DNA from: Macrotrachela quadricornifera
Lineage: Eukaryota > Rotifera > Eurotatoria > Philodinida > Philodinidae
Length of the DNA stretch: 64,000 nt
Assembly: GCA_022393335.1 (NCBI GenBank)
Contig: JAJEKB010021308.1
Coordinates: 2,105,512-2,169,511, forward strand
Direction of reading: 5' to 3'
Part shown: in pieces, positions 45,871 through 55,678 of the stretch
How positions within the stretch are numbered: the stretch's first letter is position 1
How the letters are laid out: every line of letters begins with the position of its first letter
The notes under the pieces: generated by a model
What the model was told of the DNA's origin: nothing
What the model saw: the letters and a program-made list of their open reading frames with translations, nothing else
Database searches by the model: none
Position numbers and translations under genes: made by a program

Positions 45871-47645
45871 ATTATGAGCTTTTTATCAACTAGCAAAGAT
45901 ATGCATGTTGTCTCGACATTTGCTGGACGATCCAATGCTGATTCTGCCGGAGTTTTACTCACAATTGATATTGACCTTTTATACTGTACAACAACTTTTA
46001 CTGATACTTGCGGTCGAAGTCAATTTCCAGACGAGCAAGAAATTCTTTTCACCATGGGGGCAATTTTCCAAGGGGGAAACATCTGACTCTAGGACTCCAT
46101 GACTCCACTTGACTCCACTTTGACTCCACTTTGACTCCACTTTGACTCCACTTGGCTGAAGTCTGTAGTTTCACTCTTGGAATTATTTCCCAAAAACGGA
46201 ACATTTTTGTTCTGTTTTGAGAAATAATTCCCATAACAGTACACTTTGTTCTGTTTTGAGAAATAATTCCCAAAAACAGTACACTTTGTTCTGTTTTGAG
46301 AAATAATTCCCAAAAACAGAACACTTATGTTCTGTCATGGGAAATANNNNNNNNNNTTCTGTCATGGGAAATAATTCCCAAAAACAGAACACTTATGTTC
46401 TGTTTTTGGGAATTGTTTTCCAACAATGAACACTTGTATTGTAATGGGAATTAATTAATAGAGAAGCAGCAGAATCTGTTATCTCGCATGACTCCACGTG
46501 ACTCCATGCGATTCTACGTGACTCTGCGTGATTTTACGTGACTACGTGCAAGTCATTTGGCTCCAAGTGATTTCACTTGACTTCACTGACTCCACTGACT
46601 CCACTTGACTCCACTGACTCCACACTGACTCCACACTGACTCCAAGGGACTGGAGTCAGATGTTTCCCCCTTGCAATTTTCCGAATACGCTCGATAATTC
46701 CTGCAGATTCTAAAGTATGGACAGTACATCTGTCATTGACGGGCGAAGAAGATCCAGAGTTGGCATCTTTGCTCCGAAATATGGGGCAATATATCATTTT
46801 TGTGAAAAATTCACTGAACGATTTAGCAACGCTTATGTTAAATATGGGCCGATATACTGAAGCAAAGAACTACTTTCACTTACTACTTGATGATAAAAAT
46901 TTTACAATAGATTTTCGTCATCTCTCCTATGTATATAATCAGCTAGGTTACATTTATAGTCATCTTAGTGAAACTAAGAAAGCAATCGAGCAGTACGAAA
47001 AATCACTGGAAGTGCACCTTCTTTATGGTACTGAACATTTTCCTGAGATAACCACCGCTTACAACAATTTGGGAGCAATGTATCTGAAGAAAGGTGATCT
47101 AAAGAAAGCTTTGCACTATTTTGACAAAGCATTGAGCACTGAACTAAGTTCGACAGATCCGCATTTTATGAGAACTGGGAGTTTCTACAGTAATATAGGA
47201 AGTATCCACTGCGCATTAGCTCGTTATACAGAAGTATTAGAAGTTTTCAAAAATTTACTCATATTGTGGCAAAACACTCTTCCAGCTAATCATCCAAATA
47301 TTGCTCATTGTTGTTATAATATTTCTGAAATATACGGCTCTATCGGCGACAATGAAAACACAATTAAATGGCTGTATAAAACTCTTGATCTTCAAATTAG
47401 CTGTTTACCACCCTCCCATCCAGATCTGGCACGAACTTATTACAGTTTGGGAGAATATTTCTATGAGCAACAAAAAATGGGTCGATACACTAGAATTCAT
47501 GAAAAAAGCCTATATAATCTACTCAAACAATTTTTCTCAAGATCATCCGGATGTTATCAAAAGTGAAAGTGATATTAATTTCTTGGAGTGGTTGGTTCAA
47601 AATCGTTGGTTTCAAATTCTGTATAGGGCGTTCTTTTTCTTTTGA
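45871..47645 (+). pseudogene. ADP-ribosyltransferase-TPR protein, truncated and split by a MITE
   Basis: The first part (45874-46059) is the end of an arginine-type mono-ADP-ribosyltransferase (ART) fold. SFLSTS is the S-T-S motif and DEQEILFTMG is the E-x-E loop. The second part (46683 on) carries four to five kinesin-light-chain-like TPR units with Y-x-N-L-G and A-L-x-x-Y/F-x-K-A-L signatures. ART-TPR fusions of this type are common in rotifers, and the TPRs probably bind partners. A 603-bp MITE with a 10-bp duplication splits the gene; removal restores a continuous frame. The N-terminal ART part, including the catalytic Arg region, is missing because the 7.7-kb element lies directly upstream. 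A frame change at an A6 run (about 47472-47477) separates the final TPR from the C-terminus ending at 47645. Confidence 0.7.
46070..46672. mobile_element. 603-bp MITE with 20-bp TIRs and a 10-bp target duplication
   Basis: The ends are AAGGGGGAAACATCTGACTC and its exact inverse. The flanking direct repeat is GCAATTTTCC (46060-46069 and 46673-46682). Inside are arrays of GACTCCACTT and of a unit of about 52 bp (TTCTGTTTTGAGAAATAATT followed by CCCAAAAACAGAACA). Ten N bases at 46347-46356 mark an assembly gap within that array, so the true copy number and length are unknown. Confidence 0.8.
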
Positions 47646-47659
47646 GGGGCCTCCAAGGA

Positions 47660-48390
47660 TTGAGAATTAGGAATTCTTTCAGTCACCTACAATTTAAGCA
47701 AAAATACATTATTTTCCATGAGCACTAGGAACTTACATACAAACTCTACACAATTTCTGGTCAGGTCCTCCATCATTACCTAAAATTTTATTTCTTTGAA
47801 CAAATCAAACCTCAATTCCTATCCATATATACTATTTGATTCCTACATCCCTACGAGAGGAAATGATCTAAGAACAATACCTATCAAAGGAATTGAGGAA
47901 CTGAACAGAACCGATGCACAATTCCTTCCATAGCAGCTGACACCCTGTTCATCTAACCACTGCTCCAACACAGTCATTTCATGTATAGAATGATATGCAA
48001 ACTTTAATCTAATTATACACTTACACTCATTAAACATACCATTCGCTGAAGTAGTCTACTAAAATAGAATTTTGAACAATTCCGCTGAGAGTACCCATGT
48101 ATCGTGGTCAATCACTTGAAAGTATCTAGTTGGTACCTATGATAGTTCTTTTGAGAAACTGAGATAATCGATACTATGAATATATTTATTCATCAAAATT
48201 TTCTCGGACAGTTAGGAAAGTGCAAGAAACTGAGTAACTGTAACAGTTCTGCTGATAGTTCCTAGGTATTGAGGTCAATCACTTGAAGGTATCTAGTAGG
48301 TACCTATAATAGTTCCTTTGAGGAACTGAGGTAGTTAATGTTAGGAGAATATATACCGCGCCAAAGTTACACTATTTTCTGAAGTTACAA
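47660..48390. repeat. Intergenic region with a ~165-bp tandem duplication
   Basis: The phrase GGTCAATCACTTGAA-GTATCTAGT-GGTACCTAT-ATAGTTC occurs at about 48098 and again at about 48270, each preceded by a CAGTTCTGCTGATAGT- or CAATTCCGCTGAGAGT-like word. No gene was recognised between 47660 and 48390. Confidence 0.5.
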
Positions 48391-48394
48391 CTAC

Positions 48395-48957
48395 GACGGA
48401 GGATATTGTGGAAGTTATATCTTCGACGGTTATTCTTGTCGAAGTTATAACTTCGAGACACATATTTTGCCGAAGTTAGTGTGAATGATACAATAAATAT
48501 GAACTGGCAAGAAGTCAACAATATCTTTCATATTATATCTTACAATTTTTTTTTCCTTTTAAAAGAATAATAGAAAATTTGTTGTTTGAATATTATGACA
48601 AACTTGCGAATATTCGGACGGATAAAAGGTACAATGTGTTAGACTTTTTCTACGTTGGAATCATTAACATATTTTATAATCTTATTTTTTCATAGAAGAT
48701 TGTTCTATCTTTGGAGTCGAGGAAACTCCTTTTGGTCTGCATCGCAGCTAATGCGTAAAAGTACAACTCGAATGAATTTTTATTCTCGTGAAAAGACTAG
48801 AATATTGGTCTTAATAGTCAAAAATAAATTTTCTATTATTGTTTTGATGAAAAAAAAATAATTTGTCAAATATAATACATAAGACATTGTTCGTTTCTTG
48901 ACAGTTGATATTTATTTTATCATTTACACTAACTTCGGCAAAATATGTTTGTCGAAG
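48395..48957. mobile_element. MITE with CCGAAGTTAGTGT inverted repeats, cut by piggyBac
   Basis: TTTTGCCGAAGTTAGTGT (about 48468-48485) is mirrored by ACACTAACTTCGGCAAAA (about 48926-48943). Outward, GTCGAAGTTA words continue on both sides, with more copies on the left (48400-48460). On the right the match ends exactly at the TTAA where the piggyBac terminal sequence starts, so piggyBac landed in this element. Confidence 0.5.
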
Positions 48958-50800
48958 TTAACCCGTTCACCCCGACGGGTCCCACCGATGCGACCCGGTA
49001 GGTCTTAAGAACAAATTTAATAGAAAACAGTTTATTTTCCTTTGTTTTCGAGTGGAAGGCTGCATATAGTGTGGCATCTAATCGTTCTCGCTATTGTTAG
49101 AACTATTTATTACATAGGATGATGTTTTTCATTGAAGCAATTAAGACAAAAAAAAGTATCACAATCAGGACAGAAAGTTTTTATTTTCTTTGTTGCTACA
49201 TTGCTTGCTTCTCTTGATTGTTGTTGTCGTATTTTTTCATAGCAGCCAGCACAACGTTTTCGAACACCCCGTCCACATCCTTCTTTTTCCACTAATTTGT
49301 GATCAGCGAACTTACGCTTCACTTGACCAGTTGGTTTCTGCCTCACACCCGGCTTCGGCTTCTCGAATGACATACCAAGCAGTAAAGATCGAACAAGACT
49401 TTCACGAAATTGTAGAACGGTCACGTTGCTTGTTGCGTAGTTTTCCTTGTATATCAAATAACTATTTACCAGTGCTGTCCCAAAAATTAATTCAAATGCT
49501 ACCTTTCGGCACCACTTAATTGATCGCCTGAGGCACGTGTAATATGATGATAGCTGATCAGACAAATCAGTACCTATTCTGCCTTCATTGTAATCCAGTA
49601 CAACTTGCGGCGTCATGATGCGTTCATTTTTACTATTGACATTTCGAGTGTCTACCACAGTTGCTGAATCCGACGGTCTTGTGGATATCATCAAGACTTC
49701 TTTTTTGTCTTTCCACTTGATCAGTTTTATGCCGTCTTTATTCTGCAGTTCGTAAACTTCGCTGCCTGATCCCGCACGATTACTTCTGAGTGTTCCAATA
49801 AGATATGTATCATTTTTTAACAAACATTTTGCAAGAGAAATACCGGTAAAGAAGTTATCAGCTACCACGGTTCGATAACATCCGTCAAGACTATCCAATA
49901 GATTCATCACGACTGTTTGGGCATGTCCAAGACCTGCCATAGGATCTTGTTGATCAGTATAGATACCAAAATTCCAGGTGTATCCATTGGTAGCCGCTAA
50001 CTTGTACATTTTTACGCCGTACTTGTGCACTTTTCCAGGAATATATTGTTTGAAGAAAAGCCTACCTTACCATGGTATCATAGTTTCGTCGATAGTCACA
50101 ACCGAACCAGGTATATATACTGACGAAAATCTGGTTCGTAATAAATTCAAGAGTGGTTTCAACTTGGAAAGCCTATCTTGATTCGAATTTTTGTTATCAT
50201 TGTTCGGAAAATGCCAAAATTTGAGGAGTAATTCGAAGCTCTCTCTCGACATAGCATTTCGAATGATGCCTGAACCATACAACTGACTACTGCTCCAGTA
50301 GTACTTCAATTTTGGCATTTGCACCAACCCCATTTCGATAATGATTCCAAAGAACTTCAGCATCTCTTCATTAGTGGTTGGTTTCCATTGATGAAGTATT
50401 GACCGTCTATTAATCTCATGGTTTTGCAAGTATTGCTGCGCGTATCGATTAGTTTCACGGACTATGAGGTCAATAATTTCGTTCGTAATGAAATGCCGAT
50501 AGCAATCGATAGGATTGATTGTATTATCTTCTGAAATAGAAGTTACTTCTTCTGTGAGTCCATGATCCTCCAGGAATTCTGCGTCGGATTCTGGTTCTAT
50601 TTCATTCCAAGTATGTGAATCCATGTCATTATCATTATTTTCTTCATTAGAATCGTCAGATTCAAGATACATTGCATCAAAATCGTCATTCAGAGAACTC
50701 ACTTCACTGAGTGTGCTAGCGCTATCTTCTGTATCCATTTTTTCAAACGACATGTGAATTATTTCAATGCATCGGTCGTATTTATATACAAAATAATAGA
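48958..50800 (-). mobile_element. piggyBac transposon (one end identified)
   Basis: TTAA (48958-48961) is followed by CCCGTTCACCCCGACGGG, a typical piggyBac 3' terminal repeat with an internal short inverted repeat. It flanks the transposase gene on its 3' side. I could not find the matching inverse next to a TTAA on the other side (50.75-51.1 kb), so the 5' end is lost, diverged or displaced. Confidence 0.6.
49110..50753 (-). pseudogene. piggyBac transposase, one nonsense codon
   Basis: An acidic N-terminal region (residues 1-80, rich in D/E/S) is followed by the DDE_Tnp_1_7 fold. The catalytic aspartates are seen in VTIDETMIPW, TVVADNFFTG and IGTDLSDQ. The protein ends in a Cys-rich cross-brace domain (CGRGVRKRCAGC...FCPDCDTFFCLNCF), which binds the element's terminal repeats. 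It is intact over about 548 codons except for a TAA at 50067-50069, just after the IPW of the first catalytic block, where the family has a basic residue before GR. A single stop and otherwise well kept frame suggest recent inactivation or a base error. A second, older copy of the family lies at 14.9-15.5 kb. Confidence 0.85.
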
Positions 50801-51130
50801 GGGCAAAGAATAAGGGAGAAAAAGCTGGAAACTTTCTTTTTTTTTCTCGTGTATACTTTATATACTATGGAAAAGAACGAAAAAGTAATTCAAGCGATTA
50901 TTCAGTTCAGGAGAAAAAAATGACTCATTATGTGGTGATATAAAGAAGAGAACTATAAATAACCGGTAGAAGATAACGAAAAGGTCATTAAGTGTATTTA
51001 ATAAGAGTTAACTGTCCATAAAACTGAACATCTCAAAAAATTTTCTGAGAAAACTGAATCGGGTTGAATAGGTTAATAGATAATAAACTTTTCTGTAAGA
51101 AAATTGATTTAAAATATTACTTTTGATTGT
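50800..51130. other. Short AT-rich gap
   Basis: No gene or repeat was recognised between the piggyBac gene and the first small-protein exon. It ends in a TTGATTGTAG splice acceptor-like sequence. Confidence 0.4.
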
Positions 51131-51132
51131 AG

Positions 51133-51360
51133 GTACGTGAACAAATGCAAGCATCAATTCCAGTTCAAAATAATACAAATCATTATGGAACAATTAATAA
51201 TAATAACAGTAATAATTATCGTGAACAAATGCTTAACAATCTCTTACGAGTTGAATTACGAGAAGTAACTCATAATTATTTAACTCGAACACGTCGATCA
51301 TTTCCAATTCATTATGTATTTAATATGTCTGATATTGATTTATCGACACCACCACAATGA
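51133..51360 (+). pseudogene. Small TRRSFPI-motif protein, second exon only
   Basis: This exon follows an acceptor (TTGATTGTAG) and encodes an Asn-rich linker. It then encodes LLRVELREVTHNYLTRTRR and SFPIHYVFNMSDID, the C-terminal signature shared by the small genes further right. The expected first exon is not found upstream, where the piggyBac element lies, so the gene is probably truncated. Function unknown; no signal peptide or membrane segment. Confidence 0.5.
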
Positions 51361-52114
51361 TATGAACAAAAAAAAAACTCTTGTTTAATTATTAGTTTTT
51401 TGACACTTTATTACTTCTTTCGATTTTGTTATGTATTTTTGTCTGTATCTTCATGTTATAACTAATAAAATAGAAACGAATTGAACGCAACTCTATACTA
51501 AAGTTCATGTATAGTTAGATAGATCGTATCGATTATATTCTTGAAATTGTAGATATTTTATTGTTAACCGGAAATAATATTTTCAGATATGATGACCACT
51601 ATATCTTTAAGGAACGAAGAAAATCATATTAAAGAAGTATTTGAAATGAATTCCAACAATCAGAAATTAAATATTCATAATTAAAAAAAAAATTTCATAA
51701 TTGAGAAAAGTTTATATGGAAAAACATAGGAAACGTTTTCCAATAATTTCAATATTTGTATACGATTTCCATTTCATCATTACATCTTCTGTTAGAATAA
51801 AATCAAAATGAATGTTTTATAATACTTAGTATGAGACATCATGCCATAAATGACTTACTAAAAAAGAATTCCATTTATATACAAAATCTCTGATATCATT
51901 TGTTATTACGGTTTACTAGGATCTTCGGGTCGACTTCAAGGTGTTCTTCTTTCCTCCTTCACTCTCACTCAGATGTTGCGCTCTCGGAGCCCATATATGT
52001 GTGTTTCCTCCCTCACCCTCAGCGAAGAGATTAGTGTGTGAATATTGACGCCCTCACCCTCAAAATTTGATTAAAATTTGTATTTTCAGATTTTATTAAA
52101 CTTAATTGGTTATT
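51361..52114. other. Spacer with interstitial telomere-like repeats
   Basis: AT-rich sequence, then at about 52009-52022 and 52050-52065 two tracts of CCCTCACCCTCA, preceded by a diverged CACTCTCACTC. These lie just before the next small gene and may mark a unit boundary. No gene is seen. Confidence 0.5.
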
Positions 52115-53646
52115 ATGACATCACCTTATAATACACGTTCAACACGAACAACTACTGCTTCATCAGATACAGTTCTTCCAAAAACAAGTTCTACAACAGC
52201 AACAACAATACCAACAAATGCTGTAGAACGTCGACGTTATTATATTGTGCTTAAAAATAGTCCTCGAATGATACGTTCAGCACAACGTATGTTAGAAAAT
52301 GTAACAATTAATATTCCAGTAACGATAATATTATGTTGAAAATAATGAAACTATTATTTTTCTTTATATATATCCCATGTGTTCAACTGCGGTCAAACTG
52401 CGGCGCAGTTGCGCCGCAACTGCGATCGCACTGTGACCCGTAATTGCGAAAAACTGCGGCGCAGTTGCGCGCAACTGCGTCGCAGTTTTAGCATTTTTCG
52501 CAGTTACGCGCAACTGCGTCGCAGTTGCGGCGCAGTTGCGACGCAGTTTTGCGTAACTGCGATCGCACTGCGATCCGTAATTGCGAAAAACTGCGGCACA
52601 GTTACGCGCAACTGCGCCGCAGTTTTAGCATTTTCCGCAGTTATGCCGCAATTGCGATAAAAAAACCGCATTTGTAACAGAAGACGCCCAGACAATATCA
52701 GCATTTTCAAAATAATTAAAAATTTAATAAAAATTAATAAAATTAATAAAAATTAATAAAATTAATAAAAATTAATAAAATTTAATAAAATCAATAACAA
52801 TTAATAAAAATTAATAAAATTAATAAAAATTAATAAAAATTAATAAAAATTAATAAAATTAATAAAAATTAATGAAATTTAATAAAATTTAATAAAATTA
52901 ATAAAAATTAATGAAAATTAATAAAATTAATAAAATTAACAAAAATTAATAAAATTAGAAATTAATAATCATTAACTAAATTTAATAAATTAATAATCAT
53001 TAATTAATTTAGAATCATTAAATAATTATTAATTAATCACTTAATACACCATTGCATTGATTTCTTTTTTAGAAAAAAAATGATGTATCTTTCTCATTGT
53101 AAAAAGTTAAAATGAGATAGAATGCTTGTGACAGTTCCTTTTATACCCCCCATGCGTCAATCGAAACTACGACGACTGCGTCGCAGATGCGAACGCAACT
53201 ACGCCGCAGTTAAGCGCACTGCGGACACTGTGTCGCAGTTGCGCACAACTGCGGAGACTGCGTCGCAGTTACGCGCAACTGCGCCGCAGAATCGCGACTG
53301 CGCGCAACTGCGACGCAGTTGTCAAAAAAGTGGTGACATGGGATGTATATATTAGAGTGAACAAGAACATGAAAAACAAAAAGATCAAGTGGAAGAACAA
53401 GTGCAATGTCAAACACGATCAAAACGTCGAGAATTAAATGCATCAATTGAACAACAAGTACCTATGTCAGCTGCACAATCTACCACAACAACTATGCATT
53501 CATCAAATATGCGCGCATATGAAAAAGAAATTGAAGCCGATTTTCAAGCTAAAATGCAACCAATTCTACAATTATATTTACAAAAAACACGACGTTCAAA
53601 TCCAATTAATTCGATTTTTGATATGTCAAATTATCTTGATGTTTAA
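52115..53646 (+). CDS. Small TRRSxPI-motif protein, two exons split by a repeat-filled intron
   Basis: Exon 1 (52115-52300) has a Thr/Ser-rich start, then RRRYYIVLKNSPRMIRSAQ. Exon 2 (53356-53646, after ATATTAG) encodes a charged, Gln-rich helix and then LYLQKTRRSNPINSIFDMS. Splicing GTAACA...TTAG keeps the frame (62 plus 96 codons). The 1055-base intron holds two arrays of palindromic CGCAGTTGCG-type repeats around an (AATTAATAAA)n tract; other introns of this cluster are about 60-120 bases. It belongs to the same family as its neighbours. Function unknown; the basic, Ser/Thr/Gln-rich composition could suit nucleic-acid binding, but that is a guess. Confidence 0.6.
52379..52680. repeat. CGCAGTTGCG palindromic repeat array (left)
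   Basis: Repeats such as AACTGCGGCGCAGTTGCG and CGCAACTGCGTCGCAGTTG, each self-complementary, at far higher GC than the surrounding DNA. It lies within the intron of the small gene. Open frames through it are meaningless. Confidence 0.7.
52700..53040. repeat. (TTAATAAAA)n low-complexity tract
   Basis: Near-continuous AATTAATAAAATTAATAAAA-type sequence between the two CGCAGTTGCG arrays. It may be the core of one composite insertion. Confidence 0.7.
53155..53325. repeat. CGCAGTTGCG palindromic repeat array (right)
   Basis: The same palindromic words as the left array (GCGACGCAGTTG, GTCGCAGTTGCGCAC). Together with the left array and the AT tract they could be one element of about 950 bp with repetitive inverted ends. 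Confidence 0.65.
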
Positions 53647-53804
53647 TTTTGATGAACTCTTTTGTTGTTGTCGTTATGTGTTATATAGTTCGTTTTCATG
53701 TTACTTTTTTCTCTTCTGTTTTGTTATATATGTTTCTGTTTTTTTACAAGATTTATGAAAGACTAAAATGAAACATTCTCTAAAAAAATATTTTCTTACT
53801 ATTG

Positions 53805-54277
53805 ATGGCTTCGTCAAATGCACCACAAATGTTGATAGCTCCATCAGCAACAACTACAACACCTGAATATTTTTTTATTAGTATTACAAATTATCCAAAT
53901 GTATTACAAAATACACGAGCATATCAACAACCATCATATCAGGTATTATGAATCGTATTTTTTTATGTCGAATATTCATTGCAGTCAATAGAAAATTATT
54001 CTTTGGCAATAATACAAATTATAGACTAATGATAACTCTTAATAAAATTCTTTCTATACCTTTTTAGCATCGAGGACAACATAATCAAGGTGGAATGCTT
54101 ATACCAGGTGTAACTGTACATTTTGGAATAGCTCATTCTAATGAACATGAAAGATTATTATATACTACATTAAGATTTGAATTACAAGAAGCAATTCGAG
54201 GATATTTTCATTGCACTCGACAATTTTATCCAATTTGTTTAGTTTTTGATATGACGGGTATAGAACAACAACAATAA
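53805..54277 (+). CDS. Small TRQFYPI-motif protein, two exons
   Basis: Exon 1 (53805-53942) encodes an Ala/Thr-rich start and PEYFFISITNYPNVLQNTRA. Exon 2 (54068-54277) encodes a His-rich linker, then YTTLRFELQEAIRGYFHC followed by TRQFYPICLVFDMTGIE. Donor CAG|GTATTA and acceptor TTTTTAG give a phase-0 junction, as in the neighbouring genes. 115 aa. The two-part plan (Y-x-[IF]-x-x-x-N-x-P in exon 1, L-x-x-x-[YI]-x-x-x-T-R-x-x-x-P-I in exon 2) is the family signature. Function unknown. Confidence 0.6.
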
Positions 54278-54513
54278 TGTGTCGCAGAACTCTTATTTAA
54301 TATTCAGTTCATTTCATTTTCCTTTTTCTTTATTTGTGTGGTTGTCTATATATGAATATATGAAAACTTATAAAATAAAACATAACAATAAACAATACTC
54401 TACTATTATAGAATAACATAAGGATAAAACTCCCGATAAATTCTACCATTTTTCTGTTTTTTTTTCTTTAGATTATCACTTTACTTTTCATTCTTTTATT
54501 TGTTTATTATTCG

Positions 54514-54891
54514 ATGGAGTTCGATTCAATTGATTTGGATGAAATTATAATGAATCTGTTCAGTGAACAAGAAACAAATGAACATGATAGTAATCATTCA
54601 GCGACAACGGAACATAGTCGAACATTGAATTCTAATGAGAGACAACTGGAAAATATAACAACCAATAATTGTGATCGTCAATATTGTCTGATCGTATTCA
54701 ACAATCCTTCTTGGTCACAAATACTTAGAAAAAGGTCTCAACAGGTACAAAAATATGTTCATTTATCTAAAAACTAAATAGATATCTAAATGATCAGTTT
54801 CTTTGCTTTATAGACTAAACAAAGGCAGCTGTTAGCGATGACTCAAGTCATCACTCTCTTTTGTGCACGTGTTATTAAACCTATGACTTAA
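54514..54891 (+). CDS. Small acidic family member, two exons
   Basis: Exon 1 (54514-54744) encodes an acidic N-terminus (MEFDSIDLDEIIMNLF), an Asn/Ser-rich linker and DRQYCLIVFNNPSWSQILRK, the exon-1 signature of this family. Exon 2 (54814-54891, after TTTATAG) is short (TKQRQLLAMTQVITLFCARV) and lacks the TRR-x-x-P-I ending, so this is a divergent or truncated paralog. 102 aa. Confidence 0.5.
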
Positions 54892-55158
54892 GATCACATT
54901 TTTCTTCTTTCCTTTTTCTTTTCATCATTCATGATATATGATACATGACGCGTTGTGCCAAAAATGTGATATATCATCACATTTTTTCCTTCTTTTTTCT
55001 CATATATATACACCATTCTTTTTTCTTGTCTGGAGGATGAGAATTCATTTTGTCGTTTTAAATGGACTTTTCTTCGAGAATAAAGTCTACAATATAAACA
55101 CACACTCTCACTCTCGTCCTCTCCCCAAGCCCTACAGACAGGCTAACAGCAGCAACAA

Positions 55159-55329
55159 ATGGCGTGTACAACAGATAATGCAGCATTAAAAACTAACAAC
55201 AGCAATAAACAAGATTCATCTTTAGATGATCAATTTGTCGCTCAATTACGACAACTACTTCGTCATTATATGCAACATACAAAACGTCCATTTCCACTTA
55301 AATATTTTCTTGATCGTACTGATCATTGA
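55159..55329 (+). CDS. Small TKRPFPL-motif protein (56 aa)
   Basis: A single exon: an Asn/Ser-rich start, then DDQFVAQLRQLLRHYMQH and TKRPFPLKYFLDRTDH. It corresponds to exon 2 of the other family members, without an exon-1 part. It is the last clear member before the larger genes. Confidence 0.55.
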   Translation: MACTTDNAALKTNNSNKQDSSLDDQFVAQLRQLLRHYMQHTKRPFPLKYFLDRTDH

Positions 55330-55678
55330 AAATGTGACTCTTTTCAGAAAATACTTCAAGTTTTCTGTATTGTTGAATAATAATAAAAAAAAAAAGAAAA
55401 ATGTATAAATAAAGATCTATTATAAAACTTATATTCAAAGTGTATAAATTTTAAATGATATCTAATAAAATCCTAAAGACTATAGAATTTCATCGATGTC
55501 GAAAATGTTTCGTATAGTTTTAAACATTCATTTTTCTCATTTCAGATAAAATAATAGTTAATTAATTTCGACAGTGCCAAAAGAATTCAAATTAAAAAAA
55601 AAAGCTGAATGTCGGTACACATTGAACGTATATAAAACTATCATAACGAGAATATTTTCATTATTTTAGTGGTGTGAT

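Noticed and set aside
55226..55408. 60-codon frame overlapping the small TKRPFPL gene
   Set aside because: A different frame from the recognised family motif, ending in a poly-A-derived lysine run.
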